From positions 496,001 through 560,000 of the forward strand of contig NZ_FOBD01000001.1 in NCBI RefSeq assembly GCF_900109515.1: a stretch of DNA of 64,000 nt. The letters are read 5' to 3'. This stretch comes from Paenibacillus sp. OK003. Its GTDB lineage: Bacteria; Bacillota; Bacilli; Paenibacillales; Paenibacillaceae. The notes beneath the pieces were generated by a model. That model was not told where the DNA came from. It worked only from the letters and a program-made list of their open reading frames with translations, and made no database searches. The position numbers and the translations under genes were made by a program. Numbering within the stretch: position 1 is the first letter of the stretch; each line of letters begins with the position of its first letter. Shown here one piece after another: positions 46,415-53,841 of the stretch.

Positions 46415-47755
46415 GTGGCAGAACTTAAAATACCGAAGCGGCTGACTACCGCACTAGTGAATTCGTTGACAGCGGGCGTTGTGCCACGAATCGGACTGGA
46501 GCAGATTGCTGTTGGCCGGAAGTCTGAAGTGGACGCGATCTTGCGGGATATGGACAACATTGCGGAAGGCGGGGCAGCTTTTAAGCTGATTACAGGAAGG
46601 TATGGAAGCGGAAAAAGTTTTCTGTTACAGATGATTCGTAACTATGCGATGGATCGGGAATTTGTTGTGGCGGACGCCGATTTGTCACCTGAGCGCAGAC
46701 TGGTGGGAACCAAAGGTCAGGGGCTTGCAACATACCGTGAGCTGATGACTCGTCTGTCTACTCGTACACGTCCGGATGGCGGGGCACTGGAACCGATTTT
46801 GCAAAAATGGATCGCTGGTCTTCAGCAGCAAGCGATGCAAAGTCAGGGCTTGCGCCCGCATGATCCGTCTCTTCCTGCTGAAGTCGAGAAGCAGATCTAT
46901 GCGGTGACGAACGAAATGCAGAATTTGGTGCATGGATTCGATTTTGCCAAGGTGCTGGCTTCGTACTGGAACGGGTATAAATTGGCGGATGATGACCGTA
47001 AACAGGCAGCGCTGCGCTGGTTGAGAGGCGAATTTGCAACCAAGACAGAAGCCAAGAAAGAGCTGGCTGTCGGCGTCATCATTGACGATGATAACTGGTA
47101 TGACTACTTCAAATTATGGTCCGAATTCACGGCACGGATCGGTTATAAAGGACTGCTGTTGTTCATAGATGAAGCGGTGAATCTGTACAAAATTACAAAC
47201 AGCATATCCCGGCAAAGCAACTACGAGAAGCTGCTTACCATGTTCAATGATACGATGCAGGGCAAAGCAGAACACCTGGGTATCTTTGTAGGCGGCACAC
47301 CACAATTTGTGGAAGATGAAAGACGCGGACTCTTCAGTTATGAAGCACTTCGTTCGAGACTCATTGATGGCCGCTATGCAGCAAGAGAATATGCGAATTA
47401 TACCGGACCGATCTTGAAACTTTCGATGTTGTCCCATGAAGAGATTTTGATTCTGTTGCAGAAGCTGCGTCAGATACATGCCCTACATTTTGGCTATAGT
47501 GCAAGTCTGACGGATGAGGATTTAGTTGATTTTATGCAAACAGCGGTCAACCGGCTAGGCGCGGATGAGTTACTGACTACACGTGAAGTGGTACGGGACT
47601 TCATGGATGTGCTGCACACGCTCCATCAGAATCCTGAAGTGACCTATGTTCAATTACTTGGTGAGCGAGCAGTCAAACCGCAGGAAGCAGGAAAAGGAAC
47701 GGATTCTTCATCTGCTGATGATTTGGATGATTTTCTGGCGGAGTTTGAATTATGA
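46415..47755 (+). CDS. DUF2791 P-loop ATPase (BrxD/SngB-like)
   Basis: 446 residues of the BREX-system ATP-binding family: Walker A GRYGSGKS (61-68, K67), Walker B LLFIDEA (D252, E253), sensor region GIFVGGTPQFVEDERRGLFSYEALRSRL, and a C-terminal winged-helix-like part ending in an acidic tail. Such proteins are AAA/STAND-like switches that load or license a partner nuclease or helicase. GTG start behind GAGGTG; its stop overlaps the helicase ATG by 4 nt (ATGA), so the two are translationally coupled. Confidence 0.9.
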   Translation: MAELKIPKRLTTALVNSLTAGVVPRIGLEQIAVGRKSEVDAILRDMDNIAEGGAAFKLITGRYGSGKSFLLQMIRNYAMDREFVVADADLSPERRLVGTKGQGLATYRELMTRLSTRTRPDGGALEPILQKWIAGLQQQAMQSQGLRPHDPSLPAEVEKQIYAVTNEMQNLVHGFDFAKVLASYWNGYKLADDDRKQAALRWLRGEFATKTEAKKELAVGVIIDDDNWYDYFKLWSEFTARIGYKGLLLFIDEAVNLYKITNSISRQSNYEKLLTMFNDTMQGKAEHLGIFVGGTPQFVEDERRGLFSYEALRSRLIDGRYAAREYANYTGPILKLSMLSHEEILILLQKLRQIHALHFGYSASLTDEDLVDFMQTAVNRLGADELLTTREVVRDFMDVLHTLHQNPEVTYVQLLGERAVKPQEAGKGTDSSSADDLDDFLAEFEL

Positions 47756-49965
47756 GTGAGAACCCTTTCTATCGACTGGCCCCTTTTGTACAGGAATTTA
47801 TTTATAAAAAAAGATGGGAATCACTTCGGCCAGCCCAGATTGAAGCTTGTAATATTTGTTTTCATACCCCACATCATATGCTGATTGCGGCAGGTACAGC
47901 CTCCGGCAAGACGGAGGCGGCTTTTTTTCCTGCACTGACCGAGCTGCATGAACGGCCCTCCAAATCCGTGGGCATCTTGTACATCGGGCCGCTTAAGGCA
48001 CTCATTAATGACCAATTCGAGCGACTAAAGGACCTACTGTCCGAGGGGAATATTCCGGTATGGCACTGGCATGGGGATGTGCCTCAGGCAGAGAAAACAC
48101 GTCTCATGCGAAGTCCCTCCGGTGTGCTTCAGATTACGCCCGAATCGCTGGAAGGTCTGCTGATGAATCGTCCCAATGCCATTCCGGCGCTATTTCATGA
48201 TCTGCGATATGTCATCATTGACGAGGTTCATGCATTCATGGGAGCGGACCGAGGCATTCAGGTGTTGAGTGAGCTGGCGCGAATTGAACGTATGGCTGGA
48301 TGTAAACCGAGAAGAGTGGGATTATCTGCGACACTAAGTGATTATGAAGCTGCTACAGCCTGGCTCGCTGCTGGAACTAATCAGGGGGTGGATGTGGTTT
48401 CTTCCCCCGGTGGTCGCAAGCTGCGTTTGCGGGTGGAGCATTTTTCGTTTCCGGATGCACGGGATGAAGAACAGGCGGAACATCTGCATAACGCACGTAA
48501 AGTCTATTACGACTTCATCTATGAGAGTACACATCGCAAAAAAGCTTTGATATTCACCAATAGCCGAACGGATGCCGAAGTCACTATACTTGAGATGCGG
48601 CGTGTCGCCGCACGGAGACATGAGCGTGACGTATTCCATGTTCATCATGGGAGCATTTCCGCCATGTTGAGAGAAGAGACCGAAGCTGCCTTGCGAACCG
48701 GATCAGGGCCAGCAGTAGCTGCGGCTACCGTAACGTTGGAACTGGGGATTGACCTGGGTGAACTGGAGCGGGTTGTGCAGCTTGGAGCACCTTATAGTGC
48801 ATCGAGCTTTGTTCAGCGCCTTGGACGGTCAGGCAGGCGTGAGGATATGGCTTCCGAGATGTTATTTGTATGTCCGGAAGAAGAGGATGAGGAAGCTCAA
48901 TTGCCTGCTCGAATGCCATGGACACTTATGCGGGCTATTGCTGTTATTGAATTGTATGTAAAAACCAAGTGGGTTGAACCCCTTGAGGCCCGGAAGATGC
49001 CGGTGGGTGTGCTCTATCATCAGACGATGAGTATACTGAAAAGCATGGGGGAGGCTGAACCCAAAGAATTGGCTGAGGCCATGCTTTCGCTCGCACCATT
49101 CGCGGAGATTCGTGCAGATCAATATCAGATTTTTCTAAATTATCTGATTGAGACTGATCATCTGCAATGGACAGAAGATCGGACTTTAATCATCGGGCTT
49201 ACGGGTGAGAAAACCGTCAATAACTATCGCTTTTATGCGGTGTTCAAAGATGATGAAGAGCACAAAGTGCTGAACGGTTCCGAGGAGATCGGCTCCATTA
49301 CAACCGTGCCGCCACCTGGATACTGTTTCTCTCTTGCCGGGAAACTGTGGAAAGTGGAAGAGGTCGATCACAAGCATAAAGCCGTGTATGTGAAGGCGGC
49401 TAAAGGCAAAGTGGATACGTTATGGCTGGGTGCGGGTGGGGACATTCATACGACGGTCGTCCAGAAAATGCGTGAAGTACTGTCCGACACGGTGATATAT
49501 CCGTATCTGTCTCCGCAAGCGGTAAATCGGTTGGAACGCGCCCGGCGACTTGTACGTGAAAGTGGATTACTGAAACAGGTTGTCATTCCAGCCGGAGGAG
49601 ATTCCTTGTATGTATTACCTTGGGTGGGAAGCAAGTCTTTCCGCACACTGGAACGTTTAATGAAGCACAATTTGTCTGACAAGCTTGCCTTGCGATCTGT
49701 TGTACCTATGGAGCCTTATTATTTTGTGGTGTCAGGAAAAGTGGATGGCCGCACACTTTTGGCCGAGATCATGAGTGAATGTCGATCAGCGAAAGACGCA
49801 TCTGCGTTACTTTCAGAGGATGAAGCACCGTATCTTGGTAAATATGATGAATTTGTGGCTCCTCCATTGATCCGTGAGGCTTTTGCAGTGGATGGATTGG
49901 ATTTAAATGGTCTCAAAGAAGGATTGCAGCAAACGTTAACATGGGATTCTTCATCTATGAAATGA
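47752..49965 (+). CDS. Lhr-like DEVH-box helicase (BrxHI/SngC-like)
   Basis: 737 residues of SF2: motif I TASGKTEA (49-56, K53), Ib-like TPESLEGLL, motif II DEVH (157-160), motif III SAT in VGLSATLSD, IV ALIFTNSRTDAE, V TVTLELGIDLGEL and VI QRLGRSGRR, followed by an Lhr-type C-terminal extension without the winged-helix pair of Lhr-core repair helicases. ATP-driven nucleic-acid translocase. Third gene of the TerB-ATPase-helicase operon; no separate nuclease is evident, so this protein or an unrecognised domain of TerB-N would act on nucleic acid. Confidence 0.9.
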   Translation: MSENPFYRLAPFVQEFIYKKRWESLRPAQIEACNICFHTPHHMLIAAGTASGKTEAAFFPALTELHERPSKSVGILYIGPLKALINDQFERLKDLLSEGNIPVWHWHGDVPQAEKTRLMRSPSGVLQITPESLEGLLMNRPNAIPALFHDLRYVIIDEVHAFMGADRGIQVLSELARIERMAGCKPRRVGLSATLSDYEAATAWLAAGTNQGVDVVSSPGGRKLRLRVEHFSFPDARDEEQAEHLHNARKVYYDFIYESTHRKKALIFTNSRTDAEVTILEMRRVAARRHERDVFHVHHGSISAMLREETEAALRTGSGPAVAAATVTLELGIDLGELERVVQLGAPYSASSFVQRLGRSGRREDMASEMLFVCPEEEDEEAQLPARMPWTLMRAIAVIELYVKTKWVEPLEARKMPVGVLYHQTMSILKSMGEAEPKELAEAMLSLAPFAEIRADQYQIFLNYLIETDHLQWTEDRTLIIGLTGEKTVNNYRFYAVFKDDEEHKVLNGSEEIGSITTVPPPGYCFSLAGKLWKVEEVDHKHKAVYVKAAKGKVDTLWLGAGGDIHTTVVQKMREVLSDTVIYPYLSPQAVNRLERARRLVRESGLLKQVVIPAGGDSLYVLPWVGSKSFRTLERLMKHNLSDKLALRSVVPMEPYYFVVSGKVDGRTLLAEIMSECRSAKDASALLSEDEAPYLGKYDEFVAPPLIREAFAVDGLDLNGLKEGLQQTLTWDSSSMK

Positions 49966-50027
49966 CGTAATAACGTATGTCTTTTGTTTTTAATTTGGAT
50001 TAAAAAAATTTAAATTGTGAATCAGGG

Positions 50028-50056
50028 TTGACACCACCTCACCTGCCATGTAATAT
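50028..50056 (+). promoter_or_regulatory. Strong sigma-A promoter of riboswitch-EamA transcript
   Basis: TTGACA (50028-50033), exact 17-base spacer, TAATAT (50051-50056). Expected start near 50063, about 240 bases ahead of the EamA gene. Confidence 0.85.
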
Positions 50057-50105
50057 ATGAAAAGTCGTCACACACGAATCGCAAACAACAAATGCATATA
50101 TCATT

Positions 50106-50180
50106 TCGTATAACCTCGCAGGCCGAAAGTGTACACAGGGCGAGGGTCTCTACGGGAAGCCTATACTTCCTAACTACGAT
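50106..50180 (+). promoter_or_regulatory. Purine-family riboswitch aptamer variant
   Basis: P1 TCGTA (50106-50110)/TACGA (50175-50179); J1/2 TAA; P2 CCTCGC/GCGAGG (50114-50119, 50140-50145) with a 20-nt loop where 7 is normal; J2/3 GTCTCTAC (50146-50153), the canonical core; P3 GGGAAG/CTTCCT with 6-nt loop CCTATA (normally 7); J3/1 AAC with an extra A. The pocket base equivalent to position 74 is C (guanine-like). The core is clearly purine-type, but the loop-loop pair cannot be the standard one. It precedes an EamA exporter. Confidence 0.7.
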
Positions 50181-50222
50181 GCCAGGAATCATTGTATTCC
50201 TTGCTCGTAGTTAGGATTTTTG
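50168..50222 (+). terminator. Riboswitch expression platform: terminator overlapping P1 and J3/1
   Basis: CCTAACTACGA (50169-50179) pairs perfectly with TCGTAGTTAGG (50205-50215), with an inner GGAAT/ATTCC stem, then ATTTTTG. The left arm contains the 3' half of P1 and J3/1, so aptamer folding and termination exclude each other. Ligand binding should therefore switch transcription on. Confidence 0.8.
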
Positions 50223-50300
50223 CATTTGGATGGTGTCTGTGACCTTGGCATAAATCAAACATGCGGACGCATTTTTCGATCATCAGGAGGTTTATCTACA

Positions 50301-51254
50301 ATGAAATATTATCTGTCCGTTCTCGCAGGAGCGATGAGCTATGGCATATTATCCACAATTGTGGTTCTGGCTTACGGCGAAGGGTACAAACTTGGAGAGG
50401 TTGTGGGCACACAGCTGATCACGGGCTTTATCCTGTCCTGGATGCTGGCATTATACTCGAAGTTTAGAATGAAACGGAAATCACAGGCAGATGGAAAACC
50501 ATCAGCAGCTGTAGCAAAAGCATTCCAGAAATTAACGTGGAAGCAGCGTTTGCTGTTAATGGCTGCAGGGACACCGACGGTAATTACGGGTCTTGTCTAT
50601 TATCAGTCTTTGCGGTATATTCCCGCGTCACTAGCCATTATTCTTTTGTTCCAATTTACGTGGATTAGCGTATTGATTCAGGCCGTGAGTAAACGTCAGC
50701 GTCCTGACAAGGTAACATTCCTGACTTTGATTATCCTGTTTGGCGGAACATTGCTGGCAGCAGGTTTCCTGGAACAGGGACTCGGAGAGTTTAACGGCTT
50801 GGGCATAGCGCTTGGCTTAATGGCGGCTGTAAGTTACTCCCTGTTTGTAATGTTCAGTGGTAGAGCGGTTCCATCAGCACATCCGGCTTTTCGCAGTGCA
50901 TGGATGGTGACCGGAGGTCTGGTCTTGCTGTGCATCCTGTTCCCGCCGACGTTCCTGTTTAACGGATTGATTTGGAGCCAGCTGCTTGTCTTCGGATTGT
51001 TGCTTGGCTTCTTCGGAGCTTTTATCCCGCCAGTACTGTTCGCAGTAGGTGTGCCTCATATTGGGGGCGACATGGCCGGAATTCTTGGTGCAGTTGAGCT
51101 CCCAATCGCGGTGCTGCTCTCAGCCATTGTGCTTCACGAGCATGTGAGCCCATTGCAATGGATCGGGGTTATTGTGGTGCTAATTGGTGTAGCGTTGCCA
51201 GAGATCTATAAGTTACGGATGAGACGAAGTCGAAATACACCTATATATTCCTGA
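50301..51254 (+). CDS. EamA family transporter (riboswitch-controlled)
   Basis: 317 residues, ten membrane helices in two EamA repeats: GAMSYGILSTIVVLAYGEG in the first and GLGIALGLMAAVSYSLFVMFSGRA and GGDMAGILGAVELPIAVLLSAIVLHEHVSPLQWIGVIVVLIGV in the second. Members mostly export metabolites, amino acids or nucleobase-like compounds. ATG 50301 has AGGAGG ahead; the frame opens further upstream but inside the leader. Placement behind a ligand-ON purine-type switch suggests export of a purine-like compound when it accumulates. Confidence 0.93.
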   Translation: MKYYLSVLAGAMSYGILSTIVVLAYGEGYKLGEVVGTQLITGFILSWMLALYSKFRMKRKSQADGKPSAAVAKAFQKLTWKQRLLLMAAGTPTVITGLVYYQSLRYIPASLAIILLFQFTWISVLIQAVSKRQRPDKVTFLTLIILFGGTLLAAGFLEQGLGEFNGLGIALGLMAAVSYSLFVMFSGRAVPSAHPAFRSAWMVTGGLVLLCILFPPTFLFNGLIWSQLLVFGLLLGFFGAFIPPVLFAVGVPHIGGDMAGILGAVELPIAVLLSAIVLHEHVSPLQWIGVIVVLIGVALPEIYKLRMRRSRNTPIYS

Positions 51255-51295
51255 TTGGCGAATAGATAGAACGATAAAGACAATAGCTATAGCTG

Positions 51296-51325
51296 AAAGA
51301 GCCTGAGTGATTCAGGCTCTTTTTG
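51296..51325 (+). terminator. Intrinsic terminator after EamA gene
   Basis: AAAGAGCCTGA pairs with TCAGGCTCTTT around GTGAT, followed by TT. Confidence 0.85.
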
Positions 51326-51457
51326 GATGAATATATTTATTGGGCTAAATAACGTACCATCGATATGGCCCATTCGAGTCATTTTCAATTTTAACTGGAT
51401 GGGGTATGCTGAAGAAGAGTTGCAATAGAATGGGAACATAGACAGAGGAGCGTTGAG

Positions 51458-51883
51458 ATGAAAAGCTGGATTAGCAAAACCTGGCCTTGGCTAACGCTGG
51501 GTCTTGTTGTAGTTGTGGTGCTTGGATCGTTTATGGTGTTTTTTTTGGCGAAGGACATGTCCCCCGGTTCAGGAAGTGCTGTAACGGCCAAAGTCGAGAC
51601 GGCAGAGGATTTGAAGGGATATGAAGTTATTGATGTTAATGTAAGCAACGACGGCTTTGAACCTAATGTTATTGAAGTTAAAGCCGGAGTTCCAACCAAA
51701 ATTAACTTTATCCTTACCCGCAAGGTTACACATGTTAAATCGGTAGCGGCTGACAAGCTGGGTATGGATCTTTACATGCAAAAAGGAAACAACTATTATA
51801 CTGTAGACAAGGATATCCAACCTGGTGAATATGAACTTCACTGCGGTATGTACATGATTTACGGAACAATTAAGGTCATATAA
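51458..51883 (+). CDS. Cupredoxin-domain protein (EfeO/CtaC-like fold)
   Basis: 141 residues: one N-terminal membrane helix (about 9-31) and an external cupredoxin domain. The copper site is suggested by Cys and Met in ELHCGMYMIYG near the C-terminus, with DGFEPNVIEVKAGVPTKINF as the usual first strand pair and HVKSV holding a His. It is likely a membrane-tethered copper carrier or electron-transfer domain. Monocistronic with its own terminator at 51890. Confidence 0.88.
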   Translation: MKSWISKTWPWLTLGLVVVVVLGSFMVFFLAKDMSPGSGSAVTAKVETAEDLKGYEVIDVNVSNDGFEPNVIEVKAGVPTKINFILTRKVTHVKSVAADKLGMDLYMQKGNNYYTVDKDIQPGEYELHCGMYMIYGTIKVI

Positions 51884-51889
51884 TGGACA

Positions 51890-51929
51890 GGAGCAAAGAT
51901 TCTTCAATGGAATCTTTGCTCCTCTTTTG
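51890..51929 (+). terminator. Intrinsic terminator after cupredoxin gene
   Basis: GGAGCAAAGATT pairs with AATCTTTGCTCC around a 9-nt loop, followed by TCTTTT. Confidence 0.85.
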
Positions 51930-51980
51930 TGTGCGTGATATCATGGACTAGTGATCAATTTCATCTGGAGGTGGCCAAAT

Positions 51981-53003
51981 ATGAAAGCGCTTTTTATTGG
52001 AGGAACGGGTACCATCAGTACAGCAATTACCGATCAGCTTGCGAAGCAAGGCTGCGAACTTTATTTGATCAACCGAGGAAATCAAAATGATAATTTGCCT
52101 GCGCAAATCAAAGTGCTGCAAGCCGATATTAACGATGAAGCACGGGTTGCGGAGCTGATTGCCGACCTGGAGTTCGATGTTGTCGCAGACTTTATCGCGT
52201 TTGTACCTTCACAGCTGGAGAGAGATTACCGTTTGTTCAAAGATAAAACAAAGCAGTTTATATTTATCAGTTCGGCATCTGCCTATCAGACACCACTTGC
52301 TGACTATCGGATCACGGAAGGTACGCCATTATCCAATCCGTATTGGGAATATTCGCGCAACAAAATTGCCTGTGAAGACTATTTGATGAAACAGTATCGT
52401 GAAGAAGGATTTCCAGTCACCATTGTGCGTCCAAGTCATACGTATAGTGAACGTTCTGTACCTCTCGGTGTACATGGAGCAGCGGGAAGCTGGCAGGTCC
52501 TCAAGCGCATACGAGAAAATAAACCCGTACTCATTCATGGAGATGGCACATCTCTCTGGACCATAACGCATAACCGTGATTTTGCCAAAGGATTTATTGG
52601 CCTTATGGGCAATATTCACGCGATTGGTGAATCGGTACATATTACCTCAGATGAGTCAGTAACCTGGAATCAGATCTATGAAATTATTGCAGGAGTGCTT
52701 GGTGTCAAGCTTCATGCGGTGCATGTATCTTCCGAGTTTTTGGCGGCGTGCAGTGATCAGGATCTTCGCGGCGGTCTGCTGGGAGACAAGGCGAATACGG
52801 TTGTATTTGATAACAGTAAATTAAAAAGGCTTGTTCCGGAATTTGTGGCAACCATTCGGGCTGATCAAGGAATCCGGAGTACCATAGAATATATTCTTGC
52901 ACATCCTGAATTGCAGACCGAAGATCCCGAATTTGATGCGTGGTGTGACAAGGTGGTCGGAGCATTGGATGAAGCGTTACTGAAAATTAGAGATGAGAAG
53001 TGA
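51981..53003 (+). CDS. NAD-dependent epimerase/dehydratase-like protein (SDR)
   Basis: 340 residues, extended SDR fold with the N-terminal nucleotide site ALFIGGTGTISTAI. The segment FIFISSASAYQTP carries the catalytic Ser region and EYSRNKIACEDYL the YxxxK pair. Sugar-nucleotide epimerase/reductase-like; substrate unknown. ATG 51981 has GGAGGTGG ahead (the frame opens at 51951). The esterase gene starts 9 bases after its stop, one operon. Confidence 0.88.
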   Translation: MKALFIGGTGTISTAITDQLAKQGCELYLINRGNQNDNLPAQIKVLQADINDEARVAELIADLEFDVVADFIAFVPSQLERDYRLFKDKTKQFIFISSASAYQTPLADYRITEGTPLSNPYWEYSRNKIACEDYLMKQYREEGFPVTIVRPSHTYSERSVPLGVHGAAGSWQVLKRIRENKPVLIHGDGTSLWTITHNRDFAKGFIGLMGNIHAIGESVHITSDESVTWNQIYEIIAGVLGVKLHAVHVSSEFLAACSDQDLRGGLLGDKANTVVFDNSKLKRLVPEFVATIRADQGIRSTIEYILAHPELQTEDPEFDAWCDKVVGALDEALLKIRDEK

Positions 53004-53012
53004 GGTGAGCAT

Positions 53013-53669
53013 ATGTCGCAAACCGGGCATCGACTGGTAAAAGAAATTACCAAAACCGTCACTTTGGACTATTTGCTGCACATTCCTGAGAAGGAGCAAC
53101 CACTTGCAGAGGACCAGAAATGGCCTGTCATTTTGTTTCTTCATGGTGCAGGGGAACGCGGTAATGATCTGGACATGCTTAAAGCAAACGGGGCTCCGCT
53201 TATTGCCGATCAGGACAAGAGTTTCCCGTTTATCGTGATTTCACCGCAATGTCCTGTGGACGAATTTTGGGGTATGCATCGCGAAGCTGTTATGGCCCTT
53301 CTGGAACATGTTTTGGAAACCGAAGCAGCTGACCCAAACCGGGTGTATCTTACAGGTCTGAGTATGGGCGGGTATGGTACTTGGGATCTGCCCCTGTTTT
53401 ACCCCAATACATTTGCAGCATTGGCTCCTGTATGTGGGGGAGCGGACCCTTCCAAAGCGGAAGAACTGCGTAATATACCGATCTGGGCGTTTCATGGGGC
53501 CAAGGATGACATCGTTTATGTTACGGAATCCGAGAAGATTGTTCATGCGCTTGAAGCGTTAAACGCGGATGTGAAGCTGACGATATATCCTGACGGTAAT
53601 CATGATGCTTGGACCGAAACGTATGACAACCCGGAGCTGTACAAGTGGTTTCTCAGCCATTCGTTATAA
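53013..53669 (+). CDS. Alpha/beta hydrolase esterase (prolyl-oligopeptidase/PHB-depolymerase-like)
   Basis: 218 residues: oxyanion motif LFLHGAGERGND (about 41-52), nucleophile S117 in GLSMGGYGTW, Asp in HGAKDDIVYV and His in DGNHDAW. No signal peptide, so cytosolic. It is of the carboxylesterase type that removes acyl groups from sugars or polyesters. Pairs in an operon with the SDR gene, suggesting a shared sugar or acyl-sugar substrate. Confidence 0.88.
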   Translation: MSQTGHRLVKEITKTVTLDYLLHIPEKEQPLAEDQKWPVILFLHGAGERGNDLDMLKANGAPLIADQDKSFPFIVISPQCPVDEFWGMHREAVMALLEHVLETEAADPNRVYLTGLSMGGYGTWDLPLFYPNTFAALAPVCGGADPSKAEELRNIPIWAFHGAKDDIVYVTESEKIVHALEALNADVKLTIYPDGNHDAWTETYDNPELYKWFLSHSL

Positions 53670-53710
53670 TTAATGAATCGTGAATTGACAATATTCAGCA
53701 TTCTTAAGTA

Positions 53711-53739
53711 TTTACTTTCGTTATTTGAATCGTTATAAT
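53711..53739 (+). promoter_or_regulatory. Promoter of the giant SLH gene
   Basis: TTTACT (53711-53716), 17-base spacer, TATAAT (53734-53739). Start near 53746, which places the hairpins at 53757-53816 in the transcript leader. Confidence 0.65.
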
Positions 53740-53756
53740 CAAGAAAAAATGACACT

Positions 53757-53816
53757 TGTTAGGGGAGGCACCCCAACAGAGGACTTTGTTCCTTTGTTGG
53801 GGTGCCTCCTTTTTTT
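53757..53816 (+). terminator. Leader attenuator: antiterminator against terminator
   Basis: Terminator: GGAGGCACCCCAACA (53764-53778) pairs perfectly with TGTTGGGGTGCCTCC (53795-53809) and is followed by seven T. Competing hairpin: TGTTAGGGG (53757-53765) pairs with CCCCAACA (53771-53778) leaving one bulged A. The second strand is shared, so the two folds exclude each other, as in an attenuation control. Confidence 0.6.
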
Positions 53817-53841
53817 GGTGTGCAGAAAAGGAGAGCAGACG

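Noticed and set aside
44757-49965. The TerB/ATPase/helicase cassette as a full BREX or DISARM system
   Set aside because: No PglX/BrxX methylase, PglZ phosphatase, BrxC, DrmA or DrmB gene lies on either side.
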